From: Chelydra serpentina
Taxonomy: Eukaryota; Chordata; Testudines; Chelydridae
Length of the DNA stretch: 64,000 nt
Assembly: GCA_037349315.1 (NCBI GenBank)
Contig: JBAIAC010000027.1
Span: forward strand, 19,816,001-19,880,000
Direction of reading: 5' to 3'
Below the pieces are notes generated by a model. That model saw nothing but the letters and a program-made list of their open reading frames with translations. It did not search any database and was not told the DNA's origin. Each line of letters opens with the position of its first letter. Position 1 is the stretch's first letter. Shown in pieces: positions 34,331-44,601 of this stretch. Position numbers and translations under genes: made by a program.

Positions 34331-36820
34331 ATGGCGTATCGCCTTCTCCTTAAGAAGAGCATTGTAACCCTGTGCAAAAAGAGAGGGATACCCATTGGAA
34401 AGCTCACTAAAGCCCAGTTAATCACGCGGCTGGAAGAAGATGACCATTCCAGGGAGCAGATTCCTGACCCCAATGGGGCTACAGCAGGATCTGGGAGCAG
34501 CTGGAGTGATAGCCTGGCATCCCCAAGAGTCTGGTCCCCAACCAGACGGGGGTCTTCACGATCGGGTTCCCCAGCAGGGGATCGGAGACGGATGGGACTG
34601 GAGCTGAGTCCGAGAGAGCAAGAGGACGGTGAGAGACAGCAAGAGCCCGAGAAAGACCTACAGAAGAAGCGGCAGCGTGAACTTGCGGTGGTGGAACTGA
34701 GAGGCATGGGGGACTGGCCAGGGGTAAGTGGGGACAGATCCCGGGGTGCCAGCTCCGCAGGGAACCTCGATCCTAAATTGCTGCCCCTGGTTAAGGAGGG
34801 TGGGGATGTGGAGGCCCACCTCACTGCCTTGGAGCAGGCTGGTGATTGGAACCAGGGAGACCCCGCGGAAAAGCCCCGGGATCTAACCCCCTTGCTGGGT
34901 CCCAAGGCCATAAACTCCACCAGCCAGAAGGGTGGGATGGTGGACGGATTTCCACTCCTGGCCCTGGACTCAAGCCCTATGGACCCCCAGTGGAAGCGGA
35001 AGCTGATGGTCAATGGAGAGACATTCGGGGGGTGGCAAGACCCCGGGACAGAGAGAGTTGTGGTCAGGCCCCGGGTGGTGCACCCCCACCAGCTGCTGGG
35101 GGGCTGTGTGACCTGGGTGAGGGTCCCAGGGACGGACCCATTCGCCCTGCCTATGGCCCAGATCCCTGTGCAGACCCAGGAGGGGTCGGGCTGGCTGGTG
35201 GTTGGGGGTCTCCAGGATATCAGCGGTGAGGTGCTGTTGGGGGGTGACTGTGTACCTTTGGGACAGGATCCAGGCCCTGTAACGGCCGAGGATTTGAATT
35301 TGAACTCAGGAAACCAATTGGCTAAGAGGGAAATGGTCAGTGAAAATGCAAATGACCTGGCTGGCAGGGGGGAGGAGCTGCCAGGCCCCGGTTACCTGCC
35401 TGCCTGTAACCAGACCCCTAGGACGGGGTGGGTCAGAGAGATGCTCCCCACCCCCCTGCACACTGGAGAGGTGGCTCACGCTGGCTCTGATGCTGTGACC
35501 AAAGCAGCGAGCTCGCTGCCTGGCCCCACAGGGACAGCCAGGGCAGCGCTGAGCCCGGGGGGAGCAGAGACCCCAGCTGAGTGGGGGAACACACAGGCAA
35601 GGCAGGACGGCTGCCAACCAGGCTTGCCTGGTCCAGAGGTGCTGCCGGGAAGTGATTCCACGGCAGGGAGGGAGCCACCAGGGACAGGGCTCAGTGGGGC
35701 CGTGACCCCAGGCCTGGCCAGTGAGCTGCAGAGGGATCCCGCTTTGGAGAAGCTAAGGGAACTTGCTGGCCACAGCGCTGCAAACCCCCTTGGGGAAGAC
35801 TGCAGAGACAGATCCCTGTGGGAGAAGGGATTCCTGTGCCGGGAATGGGCTTCCCAAGGGGAAGTAGAACTGCGGGGAATCAGGAGGCAGCCGGTGGGGC
35901 ACCCGAAGTATCATCACCGGCTATTATACCTGGTCCAGGGTAAGGGAGAAGATCCCTGGAGGTCCCTGCCCCTCAGGGAGGAACCTTTCCAGAAGGTGGC
36001 TATGAATGGGGTGGGCCCCCTCAGCAGGGCAACCCAGTTGGGGAAGAAGTACATTCGGGTGGTGGTAAATTTTGCCACCCGCTACCCCGAGGCGGTACCC
36101 TTATCCTCCATTGAAGCAGACACCGTGGCGGATGCGCTGCTGACCATTTTCAGCCGAGTGGGGTTCCCCAAGGAAGTCCTGACAGACCAAGGGTCCAACC
36201 TCATGTCGGCCCTGCTCCGGTGCTTGTGGGAGAAATGTGGGGTCCGGCACAGTTGGGCCTCAGCATATCATCCCCAGTGCAATGGGCTGGCGGAGAGAGT
36301 TCAGGGGACCATGAGGCTGATGCTGAAGACTTGCATCAATCAGCATCCACAGGACTGGGACAAGTACCTGCCCCACCGATGGCACAAGGAAGTGCCCCAG
36401 GAATCACCAGGGGGCTTCCCTTTCAAGCCGTGGTATGGGAGGAGAGTAAGGGGACCCCTAGAACCGGTAAGGGACAATTGGGAGGAGAATGGGGAAGACC
36501 CCCTGATGGATCTCTCCCCTGAGATGGGAGCCCATCCTTCCATCAGGTGTCCCCCATTCAGAGTAACTGGGAAAAGAGCCCAGAACCAGGAGAGAGAGGC
36601 CAAGGACAGGCTGGCTTTAGAGGTGAACCAGTCATTCAACAGCCCAGGGCTGGCCAAGGCGGAGGCGATCAGAGATTGGCCTGTTCCCCAGACCAAGAAA
36701 CAGGGCCAGGCCTTTAGCGGGATGGCGGGGTCCCACCAGAGGTTTGTACCCCCCTTTGCACCCCTCTTCCCCGGATTCACTGGGAGTCTCAGCCAGCCAG
36801 TAGAACAGAAGGTTTATTAG
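34331..36820 (+). CDS. E3 Gag-Pol-like fused protein with internal deletions
   Basis: 829 codons from ATG 34331; the preceding leader holds imperfect internal repeats. Residues ~1-45 match the family SAP-like N-terminus. ~115-185 is a Glu/Gln/Arg-rich region plus a capsid fragment (SCAN-like segment and CCHC knuckle missing). ~215-315 is a protease-like segment in which DTG is DPG. ~460-540 matches the pre-integrase region, with the HHCC finger deleted. ~555-710 is an integrase core with the first Asp changed to Asn (VAMNGVGPL), TDQGSN kept, and the Glu kept. RT and RNase H are reduced to short flanking pieces. The last ~20 codons are read from the inverted LTR. No enzyme activity is expected; any mobility would need proteins in trans. 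It remains open despite several in-frame deletions. Confidence 0.75.
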   Translation: MAYRLLLKKSIVTLCKKRGIPIGKLTKAQLITRLEEDDHSREQIPDPNGATAGSGSSWSDSLASPRVWSPTRRGSSRSGSPAGDRRRMGLELSPREQEDGERQQEPEKDLQKKRQRELAVVELRGMGDWPGVSGDRSRGASSAGNLDPKLLPLVKEGGDVEAHLTALEQAGDWNQGDPAEKPRDLTPLLGPKAINSTSQKGGMVDGFPLLALDSSPMDPQWKRKLMVNGETFGGWQDPGTERVVVRPRVVHPHQLLGGCVTWVRVPGTDPFALPMAQIPVQTQEGSGWLVVGGLQDISGEVLLGGDCVPLGQDPGPVTAEDLNLNSGNQLAKREMVSENANDLAGRGEELPGPGYLPACNQTPRTGWVREMLPTPLHTGEVAHAGSDAVTKAASSLPGPTGTARAALSPGGAETPAEWGNTQARQDGCQPGLPGPEVLPGSDSTAGREPPGTGLSGAVTPGLASELQRDPALEKLRELAGHSAANPLGEDCRDRSLWEKGFLCREWASQGEVELRGIRRQPVGHPKYHHRLLYLVQGKGEDPWRSLPLREEPFQKVAMNGVGPLSRATQLGKKYIRVVVNFATRYPEAVPLSSIEADTVADALLTIFSRVGFPKEVLTDQGSNLMSALLRCLWEKCGVRHSWASAYHPQCNGLAERVQGTMRLMLKTCINQHPQDWDKYLPHRWHKEVPQESPGGFPFKPWYGRRVRGPLEPVRDNWEENGEDPLMDLSPEMGAHPSIRCPPFRVTGKRAQNQEREAKDRLALEVNQSFNSPGLAKAEAIRDWPVPQTKKQGQAFSGMAGSHQRFVPPFAPLFPGFTGSLSQPVEQKVY

Positions 36821-37135
36821 AGATGCCAGGAACACAGTCCAACCAGAGCTTGTCAGTACATCCAGGACCCCTCAGTCGGGTCCTTCCGGGGGGCAGGGAG
36901 CTTAGACCCCAGCCTGGGGCTCCCTGCATTTCGCCCCGCCGCTCCACATGGGCCAGGGAGGCCAGACCCTGTCTGCCCCCCTCCCTTCCTCTCCCAAGCC
37001 AGCACCAAACTCCCAGCCAAAGGTGTCACCTCCCAACCCCCGTCCTGGCTCATGTTACAGCCTCAGGTAAAGTCTCACATTTCCAATGCAGCCTTTCCCT
37101 CAGGTCAGATCCATCTCGCTCTCTACTCCGTCACA
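36757..37135 (-). repeat. E3 right LTR, inverted and lacking 28 bp of U5
   Basis: Reverse complement of the left LTR from its first base (37135) to 28 bases short of its 3' end. The junction with pol at 36757 has little overlap. The U3 terminus CCGTCACA abuts the GACGT duplication. Confidence 0.95.
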
Positions 37136-37140
37136 GACGT

Positions 37141-37944
37141 ACCCTACACATCCAAGTTGGGCCTCTCACGTCTGCACTTTTGGTTTGAGCACTGTGGTGT
37201 CCCACTGCCGGAGACTTTCCTCCCTGCAGGGAAAGGCCCCAGCAGTGGGGAGTTGCAGGAGCCTTTCACCACGGCGTGTCGCTGCCCGTGTCGGGCCTGG
37301 GCTCTCCACGCCGCCGTGAGCGAAGACGTGGCTTTCGAGGGCAGCATTCTTGTAGATTTCAGGCGGCCCCTGAATAGAGTGGAGCAGAAAAGCAGGGAGC
37401 AAAGAGAATGGGGATGACCACAGAGGGGGAGACCTCATGGGCCTGGGGTTTGGTTGTGTAGGGTTGTTTTACTCGGGTGCATAGCAGCCCTTGTTTGGGG
37501 GTGGAGGAGGAGGGGATACGCTCATGGTTCAGAAGTGTGGGAGAATAACATGGCAGCTATAAGGTAGGTCCAATGCGGGACTCATCACCTGATTGCCTTT
37601 AACACTCCCCCCAGATGTCCGTCTATTTCCGTGCCAGACTCAATCACCCTCTTCTCCCTCGGTTGGCGACCGTGCGCGCCCCCTTCAGGCTGGGCGCTGG
37701 CCCTGCAGCGGGAAAGCCCAGCCTGGCGGGATCAATATTTGCACGGATGAGGCCAAGTGGTGCGCGCAAACCGTGCAGCTGGGGCACAACGCCGCGCACA
37801 CACACACACATCCCTCGTGCCTTTGTGCGGGTGTGGTGGTGCGACTCCTACCTCAACCGCGGCCGTTTCGCCCCCGCCCACACAGTCCGTTTCGGCAGGA
37901 GCTGCTCACAGGAGATTGTCACCTAGGAAAATACTGGGCCACCT
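37141..37944. other. Single-copy DNA, no gene seen
   Basis: A short CA run lies at 37796-37810. No exon or repeat was recognised. Confidence 0.4.
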
Positions 37945-38063
37945 CAGCGGGGGTAAATCAGAGCAGCTGCAGGAGTCAGGCTGATTTACCCCAGCCAGGG
38001 ATCTGGCTCGTTGTCTCCAATGGAGCGATGCTGATTTACGCCAGCTGGGATCTGGCCCGTTGT
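37945..38063. repeat. Two tandem copies of a dispersed ~60-bp motif
   Basis: GCTGATTTACCCCAGCCAGG with GATCTGGCTCGTTG, then CTCCAATGGAGCGATGCTG and GATTTACGCCAGCTGGGATC. Related copies occur at 41416-41489 and 54391-54475, which marks it as an old interspersed repeat. Confidence 0.55.
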
Positions 38064-38207
38064 AGCTAAATCGCTCCAACCGTGACCTCTCAAAGCAAGT
38101 GCCCTCCTGATCAGTTTGTAGGTGACGACCTTTGTCGCTTTCCTTGCTGCTGCTTGACCCGTCCCTTGGATTCCAGCTGATCACTGTGATGGAGGCACGA
38201 TCCTTTG

Positions 38208-38310
38208 CATAGATTCCAAGGCCAGATGGGTGATCATCTAGTCTTCTCTCCTGTACAGCAAAAGCCAGAGAATGCCCCCAAATAACTCCTAGGGCAAATC
38301 TTTTAGAAAG
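38208..38310 (-). repeat. CR1 LINE 3' fragment
   Basis: CATAGATTCCAAGGCCAGATG, then GTGATCATCTAGTCTTCTCTC and CTGTACAGCAAAAGCCAGAG, is the standard reverse-oriented CR1 3' region. A 13-base A run follows near 38310. Confidence 0.7.
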
Positions 38311-39019
38311 AAAAAAAAAAAAATCCCGGAGACTCCACCACAACCTTCGGTGAATGGCTCCCGTGTTTAACGACTCTCAGTGTTACAAATTTACACCGTA
38401 TCTCCAGCCTGAATTCCTTCAGCTTCCAGCTAGACAAACTCGGAACTGCCTCTGCCCACCGCCAGCTCCAGCCCCCCTCAGCTGCCGTGAGCCGGGAAGA
38501 ATGACAGGGCACCGATATAGCCGGCCACCGGGAGTGACGCACCGGCGCTTCTGAGGCAGCCCCTGACAAGCGTCCCCCGCCGGGGCCCGGCTCCGAGGAA
38601 GCACGCACCAGTACGTCGTCTAAGATTAATGTGAACTGGCTGCAGGTCTGCTTCTCGCAGGAGTACAGATGGCCGCGGACTGAAATGTACCCGGAGCCGG
38701 GCTTGCAACTTTGCTGAGGACGTGAGCGAGCTAACCGAGGGGAACAGGGCCTGCCAGCCTGTCTGCAGAGCAGCCAGCGAGCAGTTTTATTTGTGACAAG
38801 AATGGAGACGAGGGCATTGATGCCGTAATGACGAGTCTGTCTGGAAAACGGTGCACTGAATCCCAGCTCCCAACTAAGCTGAAAGCTCCAATCTGGGGAG
38901 GCTGTGGGAGTCCGGGGTTTTCTGACGGAGCCTTTCCCTGCACGGGTGAATGCAGCGATGATCCAAAGCTATTACCACTTGGCGGGCCATGTGAACATGG
39001 CAACTGAGGGATCGCAAGG
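38311..39019. other. Single-copy DNA, no gene seen
   Basis: Nothing recognised beyond short chance frames. Confidence 0.4.
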
Positions 39020-39190
39020 GGCCATCTAGCCCTGTGGCCTGTCTCTAACAGCGGGCTGCAGCAGCTGCTGCAGAGGAAGATATCAGAATCCCGCAGGAGG
39101 CAGTGATGGGGTAATCTAGCCCAAGGACGGTTTCCTCCTGACCCCTAGTCGTTCGAGGTCAGCTCATGCCCTGAAGCATGAGGGTTTTGA
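39020..39190 (-). repeat. CR1-like LINE 3' UTR remnant
   Basis: GGCCATCTAGCCCTGTGGCC, TGTCTCTAACAGCGGGCTGC and CGGTTTCCTCCTGACCCC resemble the CR1-class 3' untranslated region in reverse orientation. Degraded. Confidence 0.45.
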
Positions 39191-41415
39191 TCCCGCCCCC
39201 AGCTCTCATTTATTGTGTATTTATTTATCATTGTAACTCTGGATACTCTCGCTCTCCAAATGAACGGCGGCTCCCTTCCAGGAGAAGAAGTGAGTGGGGG
39301 GGGCCGGACGCGTCTCAGTCCAATTCCCAGGAAATGAGCTTGTATCCACACCAGAAAAACAACCCCAAGCAGCATGATCTAGATGCCCCTTTGCTGGGTG
39401 TCTCAGCAGATGGGCTAAATCCTGGAAGGGCCATGGAGACCGAGCATCCTTCTCAGCCCTAGAGCGCCAGTGCCTTGGGAGATCACCATGCAGTGCCGAC
39501 GTCCCCTGAGAGGGCTCAGAGTGCGGGGAGTGTAGCCAGGGCAATTCTGGGAAATCCCCACTTTGTTCAAAGCCAGGACCACCCGAAGGGAAGAGAAGTG
39601 GAATCCAAGGGACTCCGCTCCTGAATGGACCCCAAATGGAAGTGCCAGCCAAAGTACAGCCTCGGGCATCAGGGCGTGAGCTTAGCATCTAGGTGCCCAG
39701 CCGGGGTCCTCTCCTCGGGGACCGCGGCAGTGAACCCACCCCTACGCGGCCAGAGCCAAGCTTCACCTGCAGCGGTGACTCCTGGCTGAGCAACGGGGTG
39801 GCCAGCAAAGGACCCAGCTCCAGTCTCCAGCTCCGCCCTCCTGCTCGCCCCGAGCAGCGGCCCCCGGGAGCCCAGCAGCAGCATCTCGACCTCGCGACAG
39901 GATTGACCTCACCGGCTCCATCTGATCCCAGCCCGTCCCCCTTCCCTCGGTCTGCTGCGGACTCGCCTCCCGCACGCCCCTAGCAGGATTGGGGGCTGCA
40001 GCGCTCAGTCGCACTCTCTGCCCGCAGCAGCCTCTGGGCACCCCCAGCACCGAGAGCGGGCTGCGGCCCTCCAGGGCTGGACTGTGCCCGGGGGCGCGGC
40101 TCGGGAGCTCCCCACAGCACCATGCCTCCCAGAGCACCCCCCCACCCCCGCGGCACGGAGCCACCGCTCCATTGGCTGCAGGGGACTATCGCCTACCTCA
40201 TCCCCTCCGTCTCTGGGGTGTCCCTGCTTCTCCAGCTCAGGACTGTGCGTGCTCAGCCCCACCCCAGAGCTCTCTGCACCCTCCCCGTCTTCTGCCCCTG
40301 CAAGCAGGCAGGGCACCACTGCCCTGGGTATCCGGGCCCTGACGCAGCCATTAGGGACATCACTGGGATTGCCTACACCCAGGGCAGCGGTGGGGCAGCA
40401 GGATTAGGCCCATTCTTAAGGAGACGGCAGGATCAAACCGGTGCTTAATGTGATTCCAGATAGCTGGATACAGACCCGCACAAGTCTTCGCCTTCTTCCC
40501 CCAAACGATGGCCCATATCCCCCCCACGCCTCCAACACCTCCAAACTTCCACCAGGGCTGCTCCTTCCCCTCCCCGCAGCTTCCCACAGCACCGCTCCTC
40601 CTTCGCGTCCGCTGCCCAGCAGGGTCGGGGATTGAACCACAGGCCGCTGGGCATCTTGATGGCATCCCCGCTGCAGAATCAAAGGCGCCCCGCGTCTCAC
40701 TCTGAAGCCTCCCTGGGATCCCAACGGTCCCAGATGTGGCTGTGGCTAGCTCAGCCCATGTTTTACCGGGGAGTTACGTTACCGAGATAAAGGGACAGGA
40801 GCCGGCAACAAAATCTCGGCAGAGGCGCTTGGCAGGAAGGGGCATTCGAGGGCCAGGACCAGCCGCCTCAGCCCAGGCGTGGCACCCAACCTCCGTCCGA
40901 TCGATCCCTCTCCGACATCAGGGGAACTCCCTCCCCCGCAGTCCCTGCCTTGACAACGTGGCGGTCCTGACGCGGGCCCATTTGCAGACCGGTCCCAGGG
41001 CGAGCAAAAGCACTCCGCTCCGCAGAGACAGGCGCCACGATCAGACAGCGTCGGCCCGGCCCCGCGACGGCACGGCACGCGTGTTCGCCGAGTGCTTTCT
41101 AAACCAGCGTGAGCTCGGGCCACGGGGATAGATGGGGGGACGCAGGGGCTGACGCTGAGCTGGGGCGAGGCACTTCGCTCGGTGCCTCGGTTTCCCCATC
41201 TGTAGATCCTGCCTTGTAGCATAGGCAGCAGGCCAGGCCAGGATTTAGGGAGAGCCTATGGGTAACACTGATCAGCTGGTTAGAGCCAGACAGAACCACC
41301 GAGTCTGCCTGTGTCCAGCAGAGAATCCCTAGCGTCATTCATCCCAGGCCCACTTCTAAAACGGGGGTCACACCGACCCTCCTGTGAGGCTCAATCAAAG
41401 GGACCTAACAGTCCC
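39191..41415. other. GC-rich single-copy DNA, no gene seen
   Basis: Open frames of up to ~155 codons on both strands without recognisable domains. A MIR-like scrap (TGCCTCGGTTTCCCCATCTG) lies near 41181. Confidence 0.4.
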
Positions 41416-41489
41416 CGGCTGGTGTAACCTCTCATCGCTCCATTGACTTCAGCGGAGATGCCGACTCCACCAGCTGAGGATCGGGCCCC
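41416..41489 (-). repeat. Copy of the dispersed CATTGACTTCA / CACCAGCTGAGGATC motif
   Basis: GGCTGGTGTAACCTCTCATC, GCTCCATTGACTTCAGCGGAG and CCACCAGCTGAGGATCGGGC belong to the same family as 37945-38063. Confidence 0.5.
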
Positions 41490-41938
41490 TTATGTTGCCT
41501 GTGAACAAACTTCTTTGCCCCTGTTACTACGGACCCCTTTACAGGATTAAAATCCCCATTCTTCTCTCCGGCGCCCCGTTTCCTTCTGTGTTTCTCTCCC
41601 TTTGGGCCATGAAACCCACAGTGCCACTGTCACGGCCGTGTTAGTCGCTCTCAGGTTGCGGGTCCGGGCTGCAGAGGCTGGTTGGTTTAGGAAGAAAACA
41701 GCGGCTTGTGCTGGCATCTGGGGTTGTTTTTATACGTCGCTGCTGCTCTCGGGATTGACACAAGCGTGGTTCTTGCCCCACCCCTTCAGTTGGGCACCGC
41801 CTGGAAGCACGTTCCTTTTTGCTTCTTTCTGATGAACCACGGGTATTGGTTGTTAAAGCCCCGTGGTTTGATTTGCTTTGACATTAGACATGCAGATCTT
41901 GTCCGCCCTTCTTTTTTCGTGGATGGCTCTTTGGCGGA
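41490..41938. other. Single-copy DNA, no gene seen
   Basis: No recognisable feature. Confidence 0.35.
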
Positions 41939-41940
41939 TA

Positions 41941-42055
41941 GGGTGACCAGACCTAAGTGTAAAAAAATCGGGACGGGGGTGGGGGGTAATAGGGTAATGA
42001 GAAAAAGCCCCCAACATCAGGACTGTCCCTATAAAATCGGGACATCTGGTCACCC
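41941..42055. mobile_element. 115-bp palindromic MITE flanked by TA
   Basis: Terminal inverted repeats GGGTGACCAGA and TCTGGTCACCC, with sub-terminal AAAAAATCGGGACGGGGG and ATAAAATCGGGACA. TA lies directly outside both ends (41939-41940 and 42056-42057), suggesting a Tc1/mariner-type TA duplication. Non-coding. Same family as 25180-25278. Confidence 0.8.
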
Positions 42056-42057
42056 TA

Positions 42058-44028
42058 ATGGGTGACTACAGAACTACTGGGTTGATGAGGTCGTTTTATT
42101 ATTATTTAATATTTCTCTCATGGGAGTGCTGAAAGACCATAATCAGCTGGGCCCTAATTTTGCTGGGGTTGTACAGACATATATCAAGCATCACTCCCGT
42201 GCTATTCTGTTCTGTACAGGTTGATATACCATGTTCACCACCATCCAAGCACCTTCCAGCGGTGCATTAAGCTACATGACCAACGCCGGTCACTTATTTG
42301 TTCCCTTGCCCTCTCCCAAGGGGGAGAAGTATGCGCGATCAAGTGGGTTTTTTAATAACACACACACACACACGTTGCTATATGTGTCTGTCGGAGAAGG
42401 CGATGTCAAAGAAAGGCCTTGCATTTGGAGCGGAGAGTGGGGCGGTTTGGGATGGTCCTTCGTTCCTGGCAGAGTTCATGCCAATCTGGGACCAGCCGTT
42501 GAGAAAGCTCCGTCTCCTGCACACATTTGGACTCTCTTGTTATAAAGTCCTACTGTGCTAGAGAAACGAAGCGATAACCCAGTCTGCGCCCCAGAGAGCT
42601 TACCGTCCAAACAGGGCAATAGAGAAGTATACTAAGATGTGCACAGCACGCTCAGTATGATCAGTTTTCTCACAAGTACCAAGGATATGAAACCTGAGTG
42701 ATCAAGGGAGGAAGGAAGTGGGGTTTGGTCAGGCTCTTTGAAACAGGTGCATGGGGAGGAGGTCGGTTGTTTCGGTTGGCACCCATTTCACTCAAATGCC
42801 CAACACACAGTAGGAAGAAAAGCTCTCTTTGCTAAATATTCAGTGCTCCTGCTCCTTTGGTTTGAGAGATTAGAAAACTCCCTCTGGAGACCACCAAGAC
42901 CACCAGCAGAATCAGGAAAGCTAAGAGTTGGTATGTCTAAAGTGAAAAACAAGAAAGAAACCATTTTTAAAAAAGCCTTTGCATGCTTTCTTTATCCACC
43001 ATAAAGAAGAAAAAAAGAGCTCAAAGCCAATTGCTTAGCATGTCACCTTTAATTAGTGGAGGTGAACTTTGTTGAGATCCTAGGAACAGAGTGATGCACT
43101 GTATGATTATAGATGTGTCACTCTGTGTGTGTGTGTGTGTGCGCGCATATGCTTACTCACCTATATCCACGCACATTTCAGACGAGAGGGGAGGGGAAGG
43201 CAAAGCCGCCTCGGAAAGATGAGTGGCATCCAATATGGATTTTATTTGTGTGAACAATTTGGGTGGCCAGCGCTCTCTTCCTTTCAGGCAGCGTTTGCTA
43301 CATTAATGAGATGTCTCTGAGATGAATCACCGTGAAGCCTGGTGGCAGTACCTGCACTGCCGGCCGGCTTTGAACATTACTAGCACTCCTTTCACGGGAG
43401 TTTTACCTTCTAATACATCAGGGCTCAATAGAGAGAGAAGAACATCACTGCTCGGAGAACTCGGTCGTGGAGAGAGCAGCTTTGCTTGTCAGGGAGGGGA
43501 ATGCGCGCACACATTCATAAGAACACCGCTCCTGCAGAGGAAATCAAGGAGCCGAGCGCATCTTTAAATTCATAGGGAACAAACCCACTGCTCTGATGTG
43601 CACTTTATCTTTAAAAGGCGCCGACTTGTTGCTAGGATGCAAAAATGAACTCGGTGGCAAGCAACAATTCTGCCTAGAGTTTAAACCTGCATTAGGATTC
43701 AAGGTTCTCGGGACAAAATCATCGCCTGGCATCTTTCGAACACACTGCTTATCATTCCTGTGATCTTCTCCTTCCCTTAAATTCTTCCCCATCTGGCCTT
43801 CTCACAGCTGGCTTGGCAGAGCAGAGAGAGCAACCCAGACAAATTAAAATGAGCATGGGGGTAGGGGGTAAGAGACGAAAGGCACTTCCTTATTGGTACA
43901 CCAAGGGGGATCCTTGCAGCAGAACAATCGCTCCAGCCCAGCCCCGTCCCCCGACGTGGCTGATAAGTACTGTGCCGCGCACGGCACCGGGACGGGCAGC
44001 GGCCTGGGCCAGCGCCCGTCAGGAATTT
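42058..44028. other. AT-richer single-copy DNA, no gene seen
   Basis: Short CA run at 42359-42373 and a GT/GC run at 43123-43147. CCCCAGAGAGCTTACCGTCC near 42589 is an L2-like scrap. CACCTTTAATTAGTGGAGG near 43046 is a homeodomain-type site in unassigned sequence. Confidence 0.4.
43123..43147. repeat. GT/GC microsatellite
   Basis: TGTGTGTGTGTGTGTGTGCGCGC-type alternating purine-pyrimidine run. Confidence 0.8.
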
Positions 44029-44033
44029 CTGCC

Positions 44034-44596
44034 TGTGACGAACTAGGACTGTTGTTAATGTTTTCCCTGAGTACTGTGTGGGTGCCTCGGTTTCCCCTAT
44101 GCAGTGCTTGAGTTTCTAGGTGGTGGAACAAGGATGCATGAGTGTTACAGAGGGGTCTGGACACAGAGAATGGCTGACACTCTGTATCCTAGCAACCGAT
44201 GGCCCCGGGCCCTCCCCTGCAAAGGTGAGAGCTGAAGGTGTTCGAACAAAGGGATCAGGTGACCTCCTGGCCCGGGAAGCAGACAAAGGGGGAAGAGGGG
44301 CTGGATAGTTTCAGTTTGGTGCTGGCTTGGGAAGAGGAGGGGAGAGGGGCAGACAGGGTCTGGCCTCCCTGCCCCGGTTGGAGCTGTGGGGTGAAATGCA
44401 GGGAGCCCCAGGCTGGGGTCTAAGCTCCCTGCCCCCCGGAAGGACCCGACTGAGGGGTCCTGGATGTACTGACAAGCTCTGTTTGGACTGTGTTCCTGGC
44501 ATCTCTAATAAACCTTCTGTTCTACTGGCTGGCTGAGACTCCCAGTGAATCCGGGGAAGAGGGGTGCAGGGCCGGACTCCCCCACACTCCATGACA
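44034..44596 (+). repeat. Solo LTR, type-B U3, with perfect target-site duplication
   Basis: 563 bp from TGTGACGAAC to CTCCATGACA, flanked by CTGCC on both sides (44029-44033 and 44597-44601). The first ~270 bases are unlike the E1/E2/E3 U3 but match the LTR at 1-449. From TTTGGTGCTGGCTTGGG onward it matches the E3-type LTR. AATAAA lies near 44507. Confidence 0.95.
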
Positions 44597-44601
44597 CTGC
44601 C

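Larger units (their letters stand above)
33459..37135 (+). mobile_element. E3: non-autonomous Ty3/gypsy derivative with an inverted right LTR
   Basis: The left LTR (33459-33867) is in normal orientation and is followed by the tRNA-Leu-type primer site. An 829-codon frame runs rightward. At 36757 the sequence switches to the reverse complement of the LTR, which runs to the U3 start at 37135. The whole block is flanked by a perfect 5-bp duplication GACGT (33454-33458 and 37136-37140), so it integrated as one unit with U3 ends on both sides. The two LTR copies share private features (CTGAGGGAAAGGCTGC) and differ mainly in a G tract. No polypurine tract or normal 3' LTR remains. Confidence 0.92.

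Noticed and set aside
33459..37135. E3 right LTR as an independent solo LTR inserted in reverse
   Set aside because: Its outer end abuts the GACGT duplication that matches the left flank of E3, it lacks 28 bp at its inner end, and it shares private variants with the left LTR.
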